Assembly: GCA_023213315.1 (NCBI GenBank)
Contig: JAKCPI010015258.1
Coordinates: 1 to 64,000 of the forward strand
Direction: 5' to 3'
DNA: 64,000 nucleotides
DNA from: Euborellia annulipes
Taxonomy: Eukaryota > Arthropoda > Insecta > Dermaptera > Anisolabididae
In this document: positions 41,582 to 51,428 of the stretch, piece by piece
Numbering within the stretch: the first letter of the stretch is position 1
How the letters are laid out: every line of letters starts with the position of its first letter
The notes under the pieces: generated by a model
What the model was told of the DNA's origin: nothing
What the model saw: the letters and a program-made list of their open reading frames with translations, nothing else
Databases searched by the model: none
Program-made: the position numbers and the translations under genes

Positions 41582-42361
41582 GGTTGTTCGGACAGTACCC
41601 CGTAAGTCATAATAGAATCTAAATTTTTTTTTTAAATAAAATGAAAAATTTGAATGCCAAAATTCCTTATTATAATTTAGTCGTGACCTATCAGGGTTTA
41701 TAATTGTATTAAGTTGATAATTTGATTACCAAAAATAATAAAATGAATGACTTTTGACTCAAGTATTTCTTTGCATAATATAGATCTGGCAACATTGCAT
41801 TCATCAGCTGTTTATTTTAAATCTTAAAAGCCTTCAATTTTATTTTATTTAATATATTACAATGTTTAATGCAAATCAGTTTAAACACAATGGACGATTT
41901 GCGAGAAAAAATATCGTAAAATGGAAAAAAAATGTAACTGACAGCGAGAAAAGAGTATTATTTTATGCGACGTTGCCACACTGGTCTGAGTCTCATTTTT
42001 AAATATTTGCGACTGTCATTTTGGAGAATTTTTTGACTTTCTTGTTAAAATATCTTTAAAAGCCTTCAGCAGAAACTTTTGATTTTATGTTTAACGTATT
42101 CCTAGGAAGTGAATTGATAAAATCTAAGTTTTTTGTTTTTTAACCTATTGCAGAGGTGGCTATATAATTCGATATGTGTGCGTTTCGTCGACATTCCCCA
42201 TAGACTACATGTTAAATTTCAATTTTTTACAAATTAATTACACGATAACCCTGCGTCAGATCTGCTTCAAAATTTTATTTTAAACGTATGTGATAGTGAT
42301 TAATAACATATTAAAAAATTAGCTTTTAATCTAGTTAAAGTGCTTTAATGTCCGAACAACC
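41582..42361. mobile_element. MITE-K copy 1, TTAA-flanked, 780 bp
   Basis: The ends GGTTGTTCGGACA and TGTCCGAACAACC are perfect 13-bp inverted repeats, flanked by TTAA on each side (41578-41581 and 42362-42365). TTAA duplication is typical of piggyBac, although the ends lack the usual CCC start, and a TA-type reading is also possible. No frame is kept. A second, reversed copy lies at 59304-60173. Confidence 0.88.
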
Positions 42362-42365
42362 TTAA

Positions 42366-43080
42366 TTCCTCTTAAAATATAAAACATTTATTTATTTTAC
42401 ATCTCAGCAATCATTACGAACTTAAATTATATTTTGTTTAAGTACTACATTTTAAATTTTATATTCAGATTTTTGGATTCTTAGATTTCTTTTTTTTGCA
42501 TTAAGGAACTGATGCACTCTGCAGGATTAGTATTGAAATTCGGACATGGTTCCGAATAACTACCATAATTTACTTTCCAAAAAGGGACAACATAAGAAAA
42601 TTGTTTATTTTTGGACTTGGGCCTCTTTTGTTTTGGAAGCAACTGGCTTTATAAGTGAATTAGAAATAATAATATTTATTTTTCATCTCATATGATAATT
42701 GAATTTCATTATTTGAATTTATATTTATTTGAATTGCGGTCGGGCTAAATTCCCACAAATTTTTTTCCTCCGCGTCGTCCGCTTTTGCTTGGTCGTTAAT
42801 CAATCCAACTTTTCTCCCCACCCGCTACACTCACAACCCCAACCATTTCAGCCCCCCCCCCTCGGCCATACATCCCCATAACCAAAACTACGAGGTCGAC
42901 AGACAGAATATGAATCTCTGCATAGCAGCTGTGGCGAAAAAATAATTTCATTTCGACATAGACACCGCCCGTGTTGTTTTTCCAAAATTAATTAAACCAT
43001 TTCATTATATAATTAAATAAAAAAATAAAATAAAATAAAACGAAAAAGTTGTAAAATTTTTATTTTCTTTTACCTATATA
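42366..43080. other. No gene seen; GC-richer patch inside
   Basis: A patch at 42740-42960 (CCTCCGCGTCGTCCGC, GCTACACTCACAACCCCAAC) is GC-richer and single copy. The remainder is AT-rich. Confidence 0.45.
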
Positions 43081-43084
43081 TGAT

Positions 43085-43625
43085 AGAAATACTAAACAAT
43101 TTTAGTAATCAATTGACTTTCTGCTATGTTGAATAGAGAAAAATAATCTGTCATTCATTGAATTAACTAATTTGATATTGCATTTTGCTCAACATTTCTA
43201 AAATTTCATCCTTTAATTCATTAATGGGGCTGTATTGCTTATTGTTGGCGTAAATACATCTAACAATTATTCCCCACATGTTTTTCATTGGATTTAGATC
43301 GGAACTGCACGCTGGGCACTGTAAAATTTGCACATCCTGTAGTTTTGACTAGTTAATAATGCCCAAGGCTGGAATGCACGGGAAGCATTATTTTGTTGAA
43401 AAGTTATCTTTAAACGATGTAAAAATGGCAATAAATTATCCTTCAAGACATTTTTCTATTATTCTGAATTCATTTTGCATGAGTGAAAAGTCAAAGAAAT
43501 TTTCCCCATTTGACCAAAAGCTGCCCAACACATACGCGAGCCACCACCAAAATTTCTACGTTTGAAGTAGCAAGGATCTTTACGCAGATTACGCCAATAA
43601 TAGAGGAGAAGGTTCAAATATGAGC
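43085..43625 (-). pseudogene. Tc1-like transposase relic (minus copy)
   Basis: On the minus strand, from about 43600 down, pieces read YWRNLRKDPCYFKRRNFGGG, then DNLLPFLHRL, FQQNNAS, SDLNPMKNMWG and NDRLF. These match Tc1-family DDE transposases in order. The second catalytic Asp, normally in FQQDNA, is Asn here (codon at 43390-43392). The catalytic Glu of the PIENLW motif is Lys (43283-43285). Frameshifts and stops occur between the pieces. It is a dead copy. Confidence 0.85.
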
Positions 43626-44389
43626 TAATTTTTGAATTTTGAATGTAGTTGGTACATTTTTGGACATACGGGTGAATTTAAACATTCAATGAATCATATC
43701 CCACAATTCTGGAAAGTTTCAGAAATAAAAAATCCCAGTTTCATAAAAATTGCTTTATTCAAAAAAATTTGCAAAAGTTGCATTTTGAAAATGGGGTCCA
43801 AATATGGGCTACCTCTAATTTTATATAAATTTTAACACAAAATATAAGAGAGAGGTGTATACTGTGCCCACCCATGACATGTAACACACTGTACCCAAAC
43901 TTCACCATTTCTACTACAGATACTTCAGAGGTTTCTGTTATTTGTCCTGTTGCTTAGGTTGTTCTGTGGCTCGAATATGAATAGTAGTAAACCTCTCTAC
44001 TCGAGATAGGTAGCCCGTTTTTAGATTTCACTCATTAGCCCATAATTAGACCAAACCTCCTTTTAAAAGACCATCATGGATGCCATTACTGGTATTAAGT
44101 AGAAGGTTGAATGAGGCGTTGAAACCGTTCACCAACTCAAAGTTATCACAGACCTGCATCCAAATAACATTTACTGCCAACTGGCTAATGGTGCAAAACA
44201 ATATTGTACATAATTGCTGAAGGTTTGACGATGGAAAAACACTATAATCGATGATTTTTTATGCACAGCTTCTGAACGCGTTGACTGATAGACACCAACT
44301 GCTCATCGTTCTTCAAGGGGATGTAGGAGACTAGTTTCACACCATTCCCGATATATTGCGATACCCCCGGGCTTCACAATAGAAACTAG
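43626..44389. other. Spacer between two opposed Tc1 relics
   Basis: It has no recognised domain. A plus frame at 43632-43835 gives 67 codons of unknown type. TAGCCCGTTTTTAGATTTC near 44010 and GACCCTAGCCCGTATTTGGA near 44400 are similar, which suggests duplicated transposon sequence. Confidence 0.45.
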
Positions 44390-44637
44390 CCCATTTTTTG
44401 ACCCTAGCCCGTATTTGGACCTTCTCCTCTAGCTGATACGCCATTAATTTTCATAGATGGAATAAGCTATTATTGGCGAGATCTGCGTAAAGATCCTTGC
44501 TACTTGAAACCTAGAAATTTTGGTGGTGGCTCGGTTATGTGTTTGGGCAGCTTTTGATCAAATGGGGAAAATTTCTTTGAGCTTTTAACTCATGCAAAAT
44601 GAATTCAGAAGAATAGAAAAATGTCTTGGAGTACTCA
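44390..44637 (+). pseudogene. Tc1-like transposase relic (plus copy)
   Basis: The plus strand reads IDGISYYWRDLRKDPCYLKP then RNFGGGSVMCLGSF, interrupted by a stop, then NGENFFELLTHAK. It is the same region as in the minus copy and shares CCTTCTCCTCTA upstream. The 3' half with the catalytic motifs is replaced by RepB sequence at 44638. About 38 bases present here are deleted in the minus copy. Confidence 0.82.
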
Positions 44638-44802
44638 ATAGGAAAGATAGGAGAAATCGTTGCCATGTTAATAAAATTTAAATATTTTCAAATGTTTATA
44701 AATTTTACATCTTGAATTCTAATATATCGGCGGAAACTATAGTTTATAAATATGTCGACACAAAAAATCTGGGGTGACAAGTACAGCACCAGATTTTTAT
44801 TC
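44638..44802 (+). mobile_element. RepB 3' fragment
   Basis: TAGGAAAGATAGGAGAAATC, GTTGCCATG, ATTTTACATCTTGAATTC and a collapsed terminal palindrome (AAAAAATCTGGGGTGACAAG ... CACCAGATTTTT) are present. Confidence 0.72.
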
Positions 44803-45149
44803 TTTTGAATAATTAATTATAATAGTAAATTACCCAAAAAATAAATTTGAACTTGTTAAAAATGTTAAATAGTTAATGGCAAATAAAAAAAAAAGAAAAA
44901 GTTTTCATAGAAAGATGATTCATAGCGATAGAACAAATGTAAAGAAGAAATTTCATATTTCATTTTTATTAATTACTAGCGAACATGGCCTGTGCCCTGA
45001 GCTAAATCAATTCCACTTGGATATTAATTTTTATGTTTAATATAGAATTTCTTTTATAAACAACAAAATTATGAGGATATCTAGTTGGAAACTTGATGTG
45101 TGTTATAGTCTCATTTCCTGCAATTTGTTTTCCAAAATAGAAAAATTAA

Positions 45150-45432
45150 AATCTGGTGTGAGTGCTCTTGCATTTAGTTTCCCATAGCACCTTAGTTCCA
45201 AACTTGTAATTTAAATGTTGACTGCTTGAAATAAACTATGGTTATTTTTCAAAATTTTAATCTCATATTTGGACATTTTATACACAATAGAGAATCCTAA
45301 ATAAATACAAAATTTCATAAGAATTCGAAATTTTTTTTTTAATGTGTAAAAAGTTTCAAAGGGGATCCTTTTGAATCGAAATTAACATGCAAAACCCCAT
45401 ATGGGGATTTAACATTGGCTCTATTGAAGGAA
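45150..45432 (-). mobile_element. RepB2 copy, partial
   Basis: AAATCTGGTGTGAGTGCTC, TTCCCATAGCACCTTAG, TGTTGACTGCTTGAAATAAA, AAAGGGGATCCTTTTGAATC and GGGGATTTAACATTGGCTCT follow RepB2 order reversed. It meets RepD directly at about 45433. Confidence 0.8.
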
Positions 45433-45433
45433 G

Positions 45434-45720
45434 AGCCAGTGCTTGCTTGAGGATTTGTTTACATTCATAGAATACAAAAAAATACAAAAAATACATAAAT
45501 ATTTCTCTATACATTTCCTATGGGAGAAATCGTAACTTTAGGAATTAATAACTCAAAAAGTTGAAGGAATTTCGGGACCCGAGTATTTTTACTGGACTCT
45601 CCATAACGTCCTCTATAAGACTGCAAAATTTCCAACGGAAAGTTTGTCAAACAAAGCGAGATAGACGGACGAACAGACAGACAGACAGACAGACACTCCG
45701 CTATTATTATATACAGATTA
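45434..45720 (+). mobile_element. RepD copy 3
   Basis: AGTGCTTGCTTGAGGATTTG, TTACATTCATAGAATACA, GGAATTTCGGGACCCGAGTA and a (GACA)n tract at 45675-45700 are present. It is one of the more complete RepD copies. Confidence 0.78.
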
Positions 45721-45774
45721 TTTAAGTATTGAAAAAAAAGGTGAAAAAATATAAATAATTTATAAATTTTTTTT

Positions 45775-45955
45775 TTTAAATTTGTTTAAGGTCTTTTTCG
45801 GATCAAGGCCATTTAGACCCCATCCCTATTTATTTTAAATGAGTGATAGCCATTTCAAATGAAATAAATTTTTCTCGCTTGGGACGGGAAGCGAACCCGA
45901 AACCCCAAGTCACTAGAAGCTAATGTCTTCTCTCTGAGCCATGGATCAAGGGGTA
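45775..45955 (-). mobile_element. S2 SINE copy b
   Basis: On the minus strand it starts TTGATCCATGGCTCAGAGAG (A box region), has a B box GGGTTCGCTTCCC, and ends GGGTCTAAATGGCCTTGATC, CGAAAAAGACCTTAAACAAA. The body matches 11455-11641. It is tRNA-derived. Confidence 0.82.
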
Positions 45956-46125
45956 ATTTATAATTTGAATACAAGTATTACAGAAGAAAAAAAAAAAATA
46001 ATTGCATGGTTTTATGAAAGCACGATGCAAGTGAAACTTTTTTTTTCGGATCGTAGGCGTTTAACTGAAAATTTTCAGAAAATTATTCAATTAAGGGTAT
46101 TGAAATCGCGTTTTTAATCTTAACT

Positions 46126-46171
46126 TTTTTTTTTTTTATTGTTCCGGCCTTTAGCCTTGGATCGGCACTAC
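46126..46171 (-). mobile_element. 46-bp retroposed tail with 8-bp duplication
   Basis: Flanked by TCTTAACT on both sides (46118-46125 and 46172-46179). RepF copy 1 has the site once and no insert. On the minus strand it reads GTAGTGCCGATCCAAGGCTA, AAGGCCGGAACAATAAA and an A-run, so it ends with AATAAA plus poly(A). It is an extremely 5'-truncated retroposed end, probably of a LINE. Confidence 0.85.
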
Positions 46172-46377
46172 TCTTAACTTAATAATTGGAAAATGAGAAA
46201 TCAATAGAGGCATGTTAAAAACTGAGAACAATATTTATTTAGTAATTGAAGATTTGAATCATTTTAAATTATTTTAAAAATTATATTTTATCAATTTAAA
46301 AATTGAATAATTAAATGTCACAATTATTTTTTTTATAATTCGTCATATATATTAAATTTCAACTTTCCTATTTTTGT

Positions 46378-46446
46378 CGTCACGGCTTGTGACGTCATAG
46401 GCTTGTAGCGTCACAGGCTTTGACGTAACGGCTTGTAACGCGACAT
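46378..46446. repeat. 15-bp tandem repeat inside RepF copy 2
   Basis: About five GTCACGGCTTGTGAC-type units, one more than in copy 1. One TGACGTCA remains; others are changed to GACGTAAC or TAGCGTCA. Confidence 0.82.
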
Positions 46447-46499
46447 GCTGATAGAAGAGGAAAAAATTGAGCATCAAATTAAAGTTTCACTTTAAAAAC

Positions 46500-47479
46500 A
46501 GAATTGTTTTGTACACAAACCTCTCCACCCTTATGTCAGCACTTTCTCTACGTCAAAGAAATGTGTAATTCCATTGATTCAGATTCCAAAAAAAAAAACT
46601 TATTAATTCAATTTTAATTGAATATAATAAAAAGTGATATTTAAAAATTTATATCAAATCTAATTGACAGATTTTATGTGACAATATAGAAAAATCGCAG
46701 AATTATAATAATTCGTTAGACATCGTTCTTGATAATTTATCCGACATCTTAAATCCATTAAATTAATTATTAGAGACCTTAGAATTTAAATGATAAAGAA
46801 TTCTTTTTTTTTCTCTCTCTCTCTCTTGACAGTTTAAGATTACACGCTTCTAATCTAGCGTATCACAAGCATTTAATACAAATAAAAATAATTCGTCTTT
46901 ATCCTTTTAGCAAATGAAAACCAATGAATTAATTGAAGACAAACATCCGGTGGTATCTCTCGTTAGTAGACATGGCTTCTCTGACGGACGGCGACGTCTC
47001 CCCCCCCCGCCCTAACTTCTTCCTTTTCGGTTTGTGGACCTTCGCCAAAACGCCTCCTGTGCCAAAAGGCAAACCCAACTCGTTTATATAAAATAAGCAC
47101 AACAATTTTTCTTTCTCTCCCCCCCCCCCCCTCCTTTTTCCTACTCTACCAACATATAAACTTTTTATTACAATGTTTTTTTTTTCACTTTATATCCATA
47201 GACATTAATTAAATATGATATATCAAAGGAGGATATTTGATTGAATAACTTCGTTAATTAATATAGGTATTCCGAAGTTTGCTAAAAAAAAAAATAAATA
47301 ATTTAACCTCAGGTTTATAAAAGAAGAGATAATTAATAAAAAAAATAAAAGTTTTTTTTCGTTTCGGCGAGTTAGGTTTGTTAGAAATTCAAATAAAATG
47401 GCATAAATTCATATCGGAGGTAGTTTCAAAGGCAAGGTGTTTACTAAGGGGCCCACTTCACGTGATAACAACCACGAAT
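46500..47479. other. AT-rich stretch with a GC-rich patch
   Basis: The patch 46965-47085 (CTGACGGACGGCGACGTCTC, CTTCGCCAAAACGCCTCCTG) is single copy and resembles in style the 5.0-5.4 kb patch. (CT)n lies at 46810-46826 and C-runs at 47000-47008 and 47120-47132. No exon is seen. Confidence 0.4.
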
Positions 47480-47684
47480 TAGGGATGGAAATGGCGCTGG
47501 AAAAGTCGATTTTGGAGAGATTTTCGATTATCGGAATCGATTAATCATTTCTGAAAGTCAACTTTTCAACTTTCAAGTCGAATTTTTAAAAAGTCTTGGC
47601 TTAGGAGTGCCTAGCTGTGCTTAGGAGATAGTAAATATTTATTTATTTTTTATTTATTTATAATGTAAGAATTATTATTATTAT

Positions 47685-47945
47685 GTTTTTTTAACACTCA
47701 CACTTTTTTTTCATTCACACTCACACTCATCTCATTCACACAGCTTTTCGGCAACTTCAGCCATATAAGACTTTTGCGTTAACCGTTATTTAAGAAATAT
47801 ATATCTATTGGGGGTCCAGGCATTTCTATTTAAGCCATTTGGTATCCAAATGTCTTAAATAAAATGATGGACTGCCTGGAGTCGGAACCCGCGACGTTCG
47901 GTATAGAAGGTAAGCACGCTACCAACTAGACCAAGTCTGTGGGCA
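47685..47945 (-). mobile_element. S1 SINE copy g
   Basis: Reversed S1 with T-run, CACTCACACTCATCTCATTC, the TTTAAGCCATTTGGTATCCA body and head to GACCAAGTCTGTGGGCA. It lies head to head with the next copy. Confidence 0.85.
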
Positions 47946-47959
47946 CTTAATAATTCTTA

Positions 47960-48194
47960 TGCCAAGGGGTTGGCGTAGTAGGTAGCGTGCCTACCTTCTA
48001 CTCCAAACGTCGAGGGTTCGAACCCCAGGCAGTCCGATGATTTTATTTAAGACATTTGAATACCAAATGCCTGGACCCCAATAGATATATATATATTCTT
48101 AAATAACGGTTAACGCAAAAGTCTTATATGGCTGAAGTTGCCGAAAAGGCTGTGTGAATGGGTGTATGAGTGTGAGTGTGAATGGGAAAAAAAA
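47960..48194 (+). mobile_element. S1 SINE copy h
   Basis: The plus head GGGGTTGGCGTAGTAGGTAG and B box GGGTTCGAACCCC, body and GTGTGAATGGG tail. The 14-base spacer between the two heads (47946-47959, CTTAATAATTCTTA) is the reverse complement of the RepA target around AGAATTATT. Confidence 0.88.
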
Positions 48195-48636
48195 GAATTA
48201 TTAAGTATTTAAACATTTTATTAAATAAAACACACACAAATATTGTTTTCAATATTTATAAAAGAATATTCTATCCAGAAATTGCACGTGATATGGCACC
48301 GAACATTAAAATAAAATATGAAAGTTGAGTATCAAAATAAAACATTAAAATTGAGGAATTAAGAATGCCACATATCTTCAATAATGAACCAATATTTGTG
48401 TGTGTTGTATTTAATAAAATGTTTAAATACTTAATAAATCTTATATCGCATTATAAATAAATGAATATATTTAATATTTACTGACTATCTCCTAAGCACG
48501 AGTTATAGAGTTTTTAAAAGTCGACTTGAAAGTCGAAAAGTTGACTTTCAGAAATGATTAATCAATTCCGAGAATCGAAAAATATCGGTTCGATTCCAAA
48601 ATCGAAAATCGACTTTTCCAGCGCCTTTTCCATCCT

Positions 48637-49502
48637 TCCTTGAGGGGAATCACCTTTCCCTACCATGCGTTTCACAAAAAATAAATATAAATTTAATTAC
48701 AATGATCTTTTTTAATTGCTCTTGTGTGATGCAGGTTTTTTTTTTTTTTTGAAGGGTTCATAAATAAACTCACTTGAGAGGAAGCTCCTTGCAAATGTAA
48801 TGAGCCACTGTTAGAATTTCATTAACAAATTATAAACTGGCGTTAAATAATTATTATAATTTAATAAGAAAAAAGATTTGATCTCGGTCGGCTTGTAGTT
48901 GTAGGCTAAATTGGTTTGATCTTATATTACAAGATTAAATAATTTATGAACAACTCTTTAATATTTCAATGAGGCTGGCTGGCTGGCTGCTGATTCAATC
49001 TATCGGGCCAACCATATAATTTGTCCGTCCATCTGCCGCCGCCGTCACTCACTCAGCCAAGAAACTTATTTTGAAATTAAAAATCAATTAATATTAGACT
49101 TAATCAAAATAGAGCTGCTGAAAAGTCTTACCGGTAATTGTTTCTTCGTTCGTTCGTTCGTTTCTATATGATGATGATTATTTGAAAATTTCTTAATTGG
49201 AAATAAAAGAAGATTTTGATTTATTAAGTTGTCAAAAAAAAGAACATCTGCTAGTAGCAGTGATGATGAGCTGTAAAAACTGCAAAGAAACTTGGAGGAT
49301 AATTGCTTATTTGTTAATCTAGTCAGTCGACTTTTAACAATTCAGAATAGACGTGTCTCTTCATTCATCCACAAATCTAAGAATGTTTAGTTTCGGAAAG
49401 GGGGAAAAACTTATCTTAATCTCTAATAATGAACTTGATTAAACGGAAATGAATTTAGAACGATTGTTTAGAATGCCGTACAATGAAATGCCCTCTTACT
49501 TT
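48637..49502. other. Mostly AT-rich stretch, no gene seen
   Basis: (GGCT)n at 48973-48990, a CCGCCGCCGTC patch at 49036 and (CGTT)n at 49146-49161. Nothing is recognised as coding. Confidence 0.5.
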
Positions 49503-49650
49503 TTATATACACTGTGCGTCAATGAAAACGTAACACTTTGTTTCTTCTTAAAAGACCTGTTCTAATCTCTCTTGATGATACTGTAATTTATTAAACATTT
49601 AATTTTAAATAACTTAAACATTTCTAAGTAAATTTAACATAAATCCATAT
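49503..49650 (+). mobile_element. RepI fragment, Tc1/mariner-like end
   Basis: TATACACTGTGCGTCAATGA and AAACGTAACACTTTG form a mariner-like end. The following GATACTGTAATTTATTAAAC matches 14037-14110. It is cut by RepG at a TA. Confidence 0.6.
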
Positions 49651-49651
49651 A

Positions 49652-50025
49652 TACCGGGTGGGCCAATAGTGCGTGGACGGAAGATTGTGGCCTTATTAAC
49701 AGACATTTTTAAAGTTTGTTGATTGTACATAATGTGGAAACTTTAGAGCTACAAATTAAAAATATTTGCACTTCTTATACAGGGTGATCCAAATCAAAGT
49801 TATGTTTTTTTAAATGGAACGCCCTGAATATTATTTCATATTTGGATTCTAAGGCCAATTTTAGTATGGCTTTATGTCATACAATCAATGTATTCCAAAC
49901 CAAACCGTTTAGCGGATTTTTTTGAAAAAACTGCTGTCTAAACAAAATTAAATATTGTGCGAACCATAAAACTTAGGGGACTGTTCTTTTGTGAAGGTCC
50001 GACCGAAAAATGTACTATTGAGCCA
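49652..50025 (+). mobile_element. RepG copy 2
   Basis: CCGGGTGGGCCAATAGTGCG, ACAGGGTGATCCAAATCAAA and ACTTAGGGGACTGTTCTTTT align with 39712-40092. It is inserted into RepI, hence younger than that piece. Confidence 0.75.
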
Positions 50026-50029
50026 AAAT

Positions 50030-50170
50030 ATTCTTAAACTAAGAATATTCTTAGATTAAGTTGATTCTTACAAGACTGTATATATTCTTAATCTCAAAAT
50101 TCTTAATCTCAGAATTTTAGTTTAAGAATATTCTTAGATTAAGATTTAGTCTAAGGATATTCTTAAGGTG
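50030..50170. repeat. Cluster of AAGAATATTCTTA palindromes
   Basis: AAGAATATTCTTAGATTAAG, TTCTTAATCTCAAAATTCTT and TTTAAGAATATTCTTAGATT repeat with inversion, so the stretch can fold in several ways. It lies just after RepG and before an unrecognised GC-richer block. Confidence 0.75.
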
Positions 50171-50460
50171 GCCTCGGGAGTTAATTTGGGACTTTCCAGC
50201 GGCCACAATTTTGAAGCTATCGACCCAAATTTGTTAAATTAAACCTATTAAAAATTCATCTACAACTTATAGAAGCCCTTTTTTTGGATTTTCGACAAAA
50301 AAATTTTTTTTAGCTTAACGCCTCAAAAAAGATAAAGGAGCCGGGAGGGGCTTAAGCTGGAAAGTCATGCAGAATCAGTTGGTGGACTTTTTTTGCATGC
50401 AAGTCTCAGCCATCTTTGTCGAGACTCATGTTTGGACTACTTTTTGGCCGAAACCAGGAT
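50171..50460. other. Unrecognised segment
   Basis: GGTGGCCTCGGGAGTTAATT and GAGCCGGGAGGGGCTTAAGC are mixed-composition and match no other place in the window. Confidence 0.4.
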
Positions 50461-50462
50461 TG

Positions 50463-50714
50463 CAGTGAAACTTTTTTGGATCGAAGCCGTTTAACTGAAA
50501 ATTCGGAATTATTCGGTGTGTTAAAATCGAGTTTTTATGGGATGTTAACTTAACCATTGGAAATGTGCTAATGACTAATGGGAAATCAATTGGCTTAGGT
50601 TAAATTAAAAACTTAGATTATGTTGATTCTTAGTTAAATTTGAATCATTTTAAGAATATTCTTAAACAAGTATATTATATCAATTTAAAAATTGAATAAT
50701 TAAATCTCACAATA
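50463..50714 (+). mobile_element. RepF copy 3, diverged
   Basis: CAGTGAAACTTTTTTGGATC, GCCGTTTAACTGAAAATTCG and CAATTTAAAAATTGAATAAT match RepF. The right part with the 15-bp tandem is missing. Confidence 0.72.
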
Positions 50715-50734
50715 TCTCCTGCGCGGGGGGCGCC

Positions 50735-50885
50735 GGGCGCGCTTAACAGTTAAGTTTGTATTAGTAAATTTAGTTATTAGTCACTTCAAGAGTTTTTTTT
50801 CACACTTCAGCCCTGAGGATGGTCGCAAATCTGACTGAAACGTCGGCTTGAAGTGACTAATAAACGAAACAAACGTGCTGCCTTC
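50735..50885 (+). ncRNA. Candidate hammerhead-ribozyme-like hairpin (P3)
   Basis: TTATTAGTCACTTCAAG (50774-50790) and CTTGAAGTGACTAATAA (50847-50863) form a perfect 17-bp stem. Inside are CTGAGGA (50813-50819), a possible stem II GGTC/GACT, and GAAA (50837-50840) followed by CGTCGG. CUGANGA-stem-GAAA is the hammerhead core. I cannot place stem III and the cleavage triplet with confidence. Penelope-like elements carry such motifs near their ends, so this may be a Penelope-type terminus. Confidence 0.45.
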
Positions 50886-50937
50886 TTACTATATTAATAA
50901 ATTATTTGCAATAAAATTGTGTGCTTGTATTAGAGTA

Positions 50938-51007
50938 GGTAGGGGAGGGAGGCGTTATAACTAAATATTTTTAAGGGGGGTGGTAATATAAAGTTTGGAA
51001 ACCACTG
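50938..51007 (+). mobile_element. hAT-1 right-end fragment
   Basis: GGGAGGCGTTATAACTAAAT and AAGTTTGGAAACCACTG match the right end of the element at 172-429. Confidence 0.8.
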
Positions 51008-51043
51008 TCTTAGACTAAGAATATTTCCTATTCTTTAATTTAA

Positions 51044-51118
51044 GAAAACATCAAACCTCAAACCTCAAACTTTAAACTTCAAACCTCAAACACCAAACCT
51101 CAAACTCCAAACTTCAAG
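51044..51118. repeat. Degenerate heptamer tract (CAAACCT)n
   Basis: About ten imperfect CAAACCT/CAAACTC/CAAACTT units. It is not the canonical arthropod or animal telomere unit. Confidence 0.85.
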
Positions 51119-51119
51119 G

Positions 51120-51428
51120 TTAACTTCGATTTCCCCAAATTATGATCCAGCAATTTTGATTAAAATTTAAAAATCAATTATTTTTTTAGATTCTCTTTAA
51201 ATATATCTATTCTCATTTTGCCCTTGAAATATTTTGAAGCACACTTTACTCTTGTACAGCTGTTGGGTGAGGAAGTAATGGTGGTGGATCTTTTCAAAAG
51301 AATTGGTTTTATTCAAGTCTATGGGAGAATTGTGGGTGCTTACTTCATAGGTAAGATAGGAGAAATGGTTTCGATTACCGAAGGTAAGAGAAATTTGTGT
51401 GCTGGGCGACCAGTCACACCAGATTTTT
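51120..51428 (+). mobile_element. RepB 3' part with an internal insertion
   Basis: RepB order from TTAAAATTTAAAAATCAATT to the right arm of the terminal palindrome (GACCAGTCACACCAGATTTT). About 85 bases of non-RepB sequence (GCTGTTGGGTGAGGAAGTAA...) replace a stretch after ACTCTTGTAC. A plus frame of 70 codons is a by-product of this insertion. Confidence 0.72.

Larger units (their letters stand above)
46029..46493. mobile_element. RepF copy 2, with a small nested retroposon
   Basis: It has the same inverted ends as 6123-6524 (AAGTGAAACTTTT ... AAAGTTTCACTTT) and a body closely matching it. It carries an extra 46-base insert at 46126-46171 and one more unit of the 15-bp tandem repeat. Confidence 0.85.
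47480..48636. mobile_element. RepA copy 7, foldback with two nested SINEs
   Basis: The left part is RepA in plus orientation from TAGGGATGGAAATGGCGCTG to about 48380. The right part (48390-48636) is the same RepA 5' half in minus orientation, ending CAGCGCCTTTTCCATCC. So both outer edges are the RepA 5' end. The two S1 SINEs lie in the plus arm, 5' of its middle. Confidence 0.82.

Noticed and set aside
42750..42960. Exon in a GC-richer patch
   Set aside because: Composition alone suggests it; frames are short and no splice-site pair fits.
51044..51118. Interstitial telomere
   Set aside because: The unit is an imperfect CAAACCT-type heptamer, unlike TTAGG or TTAGGG, and the tract is short.
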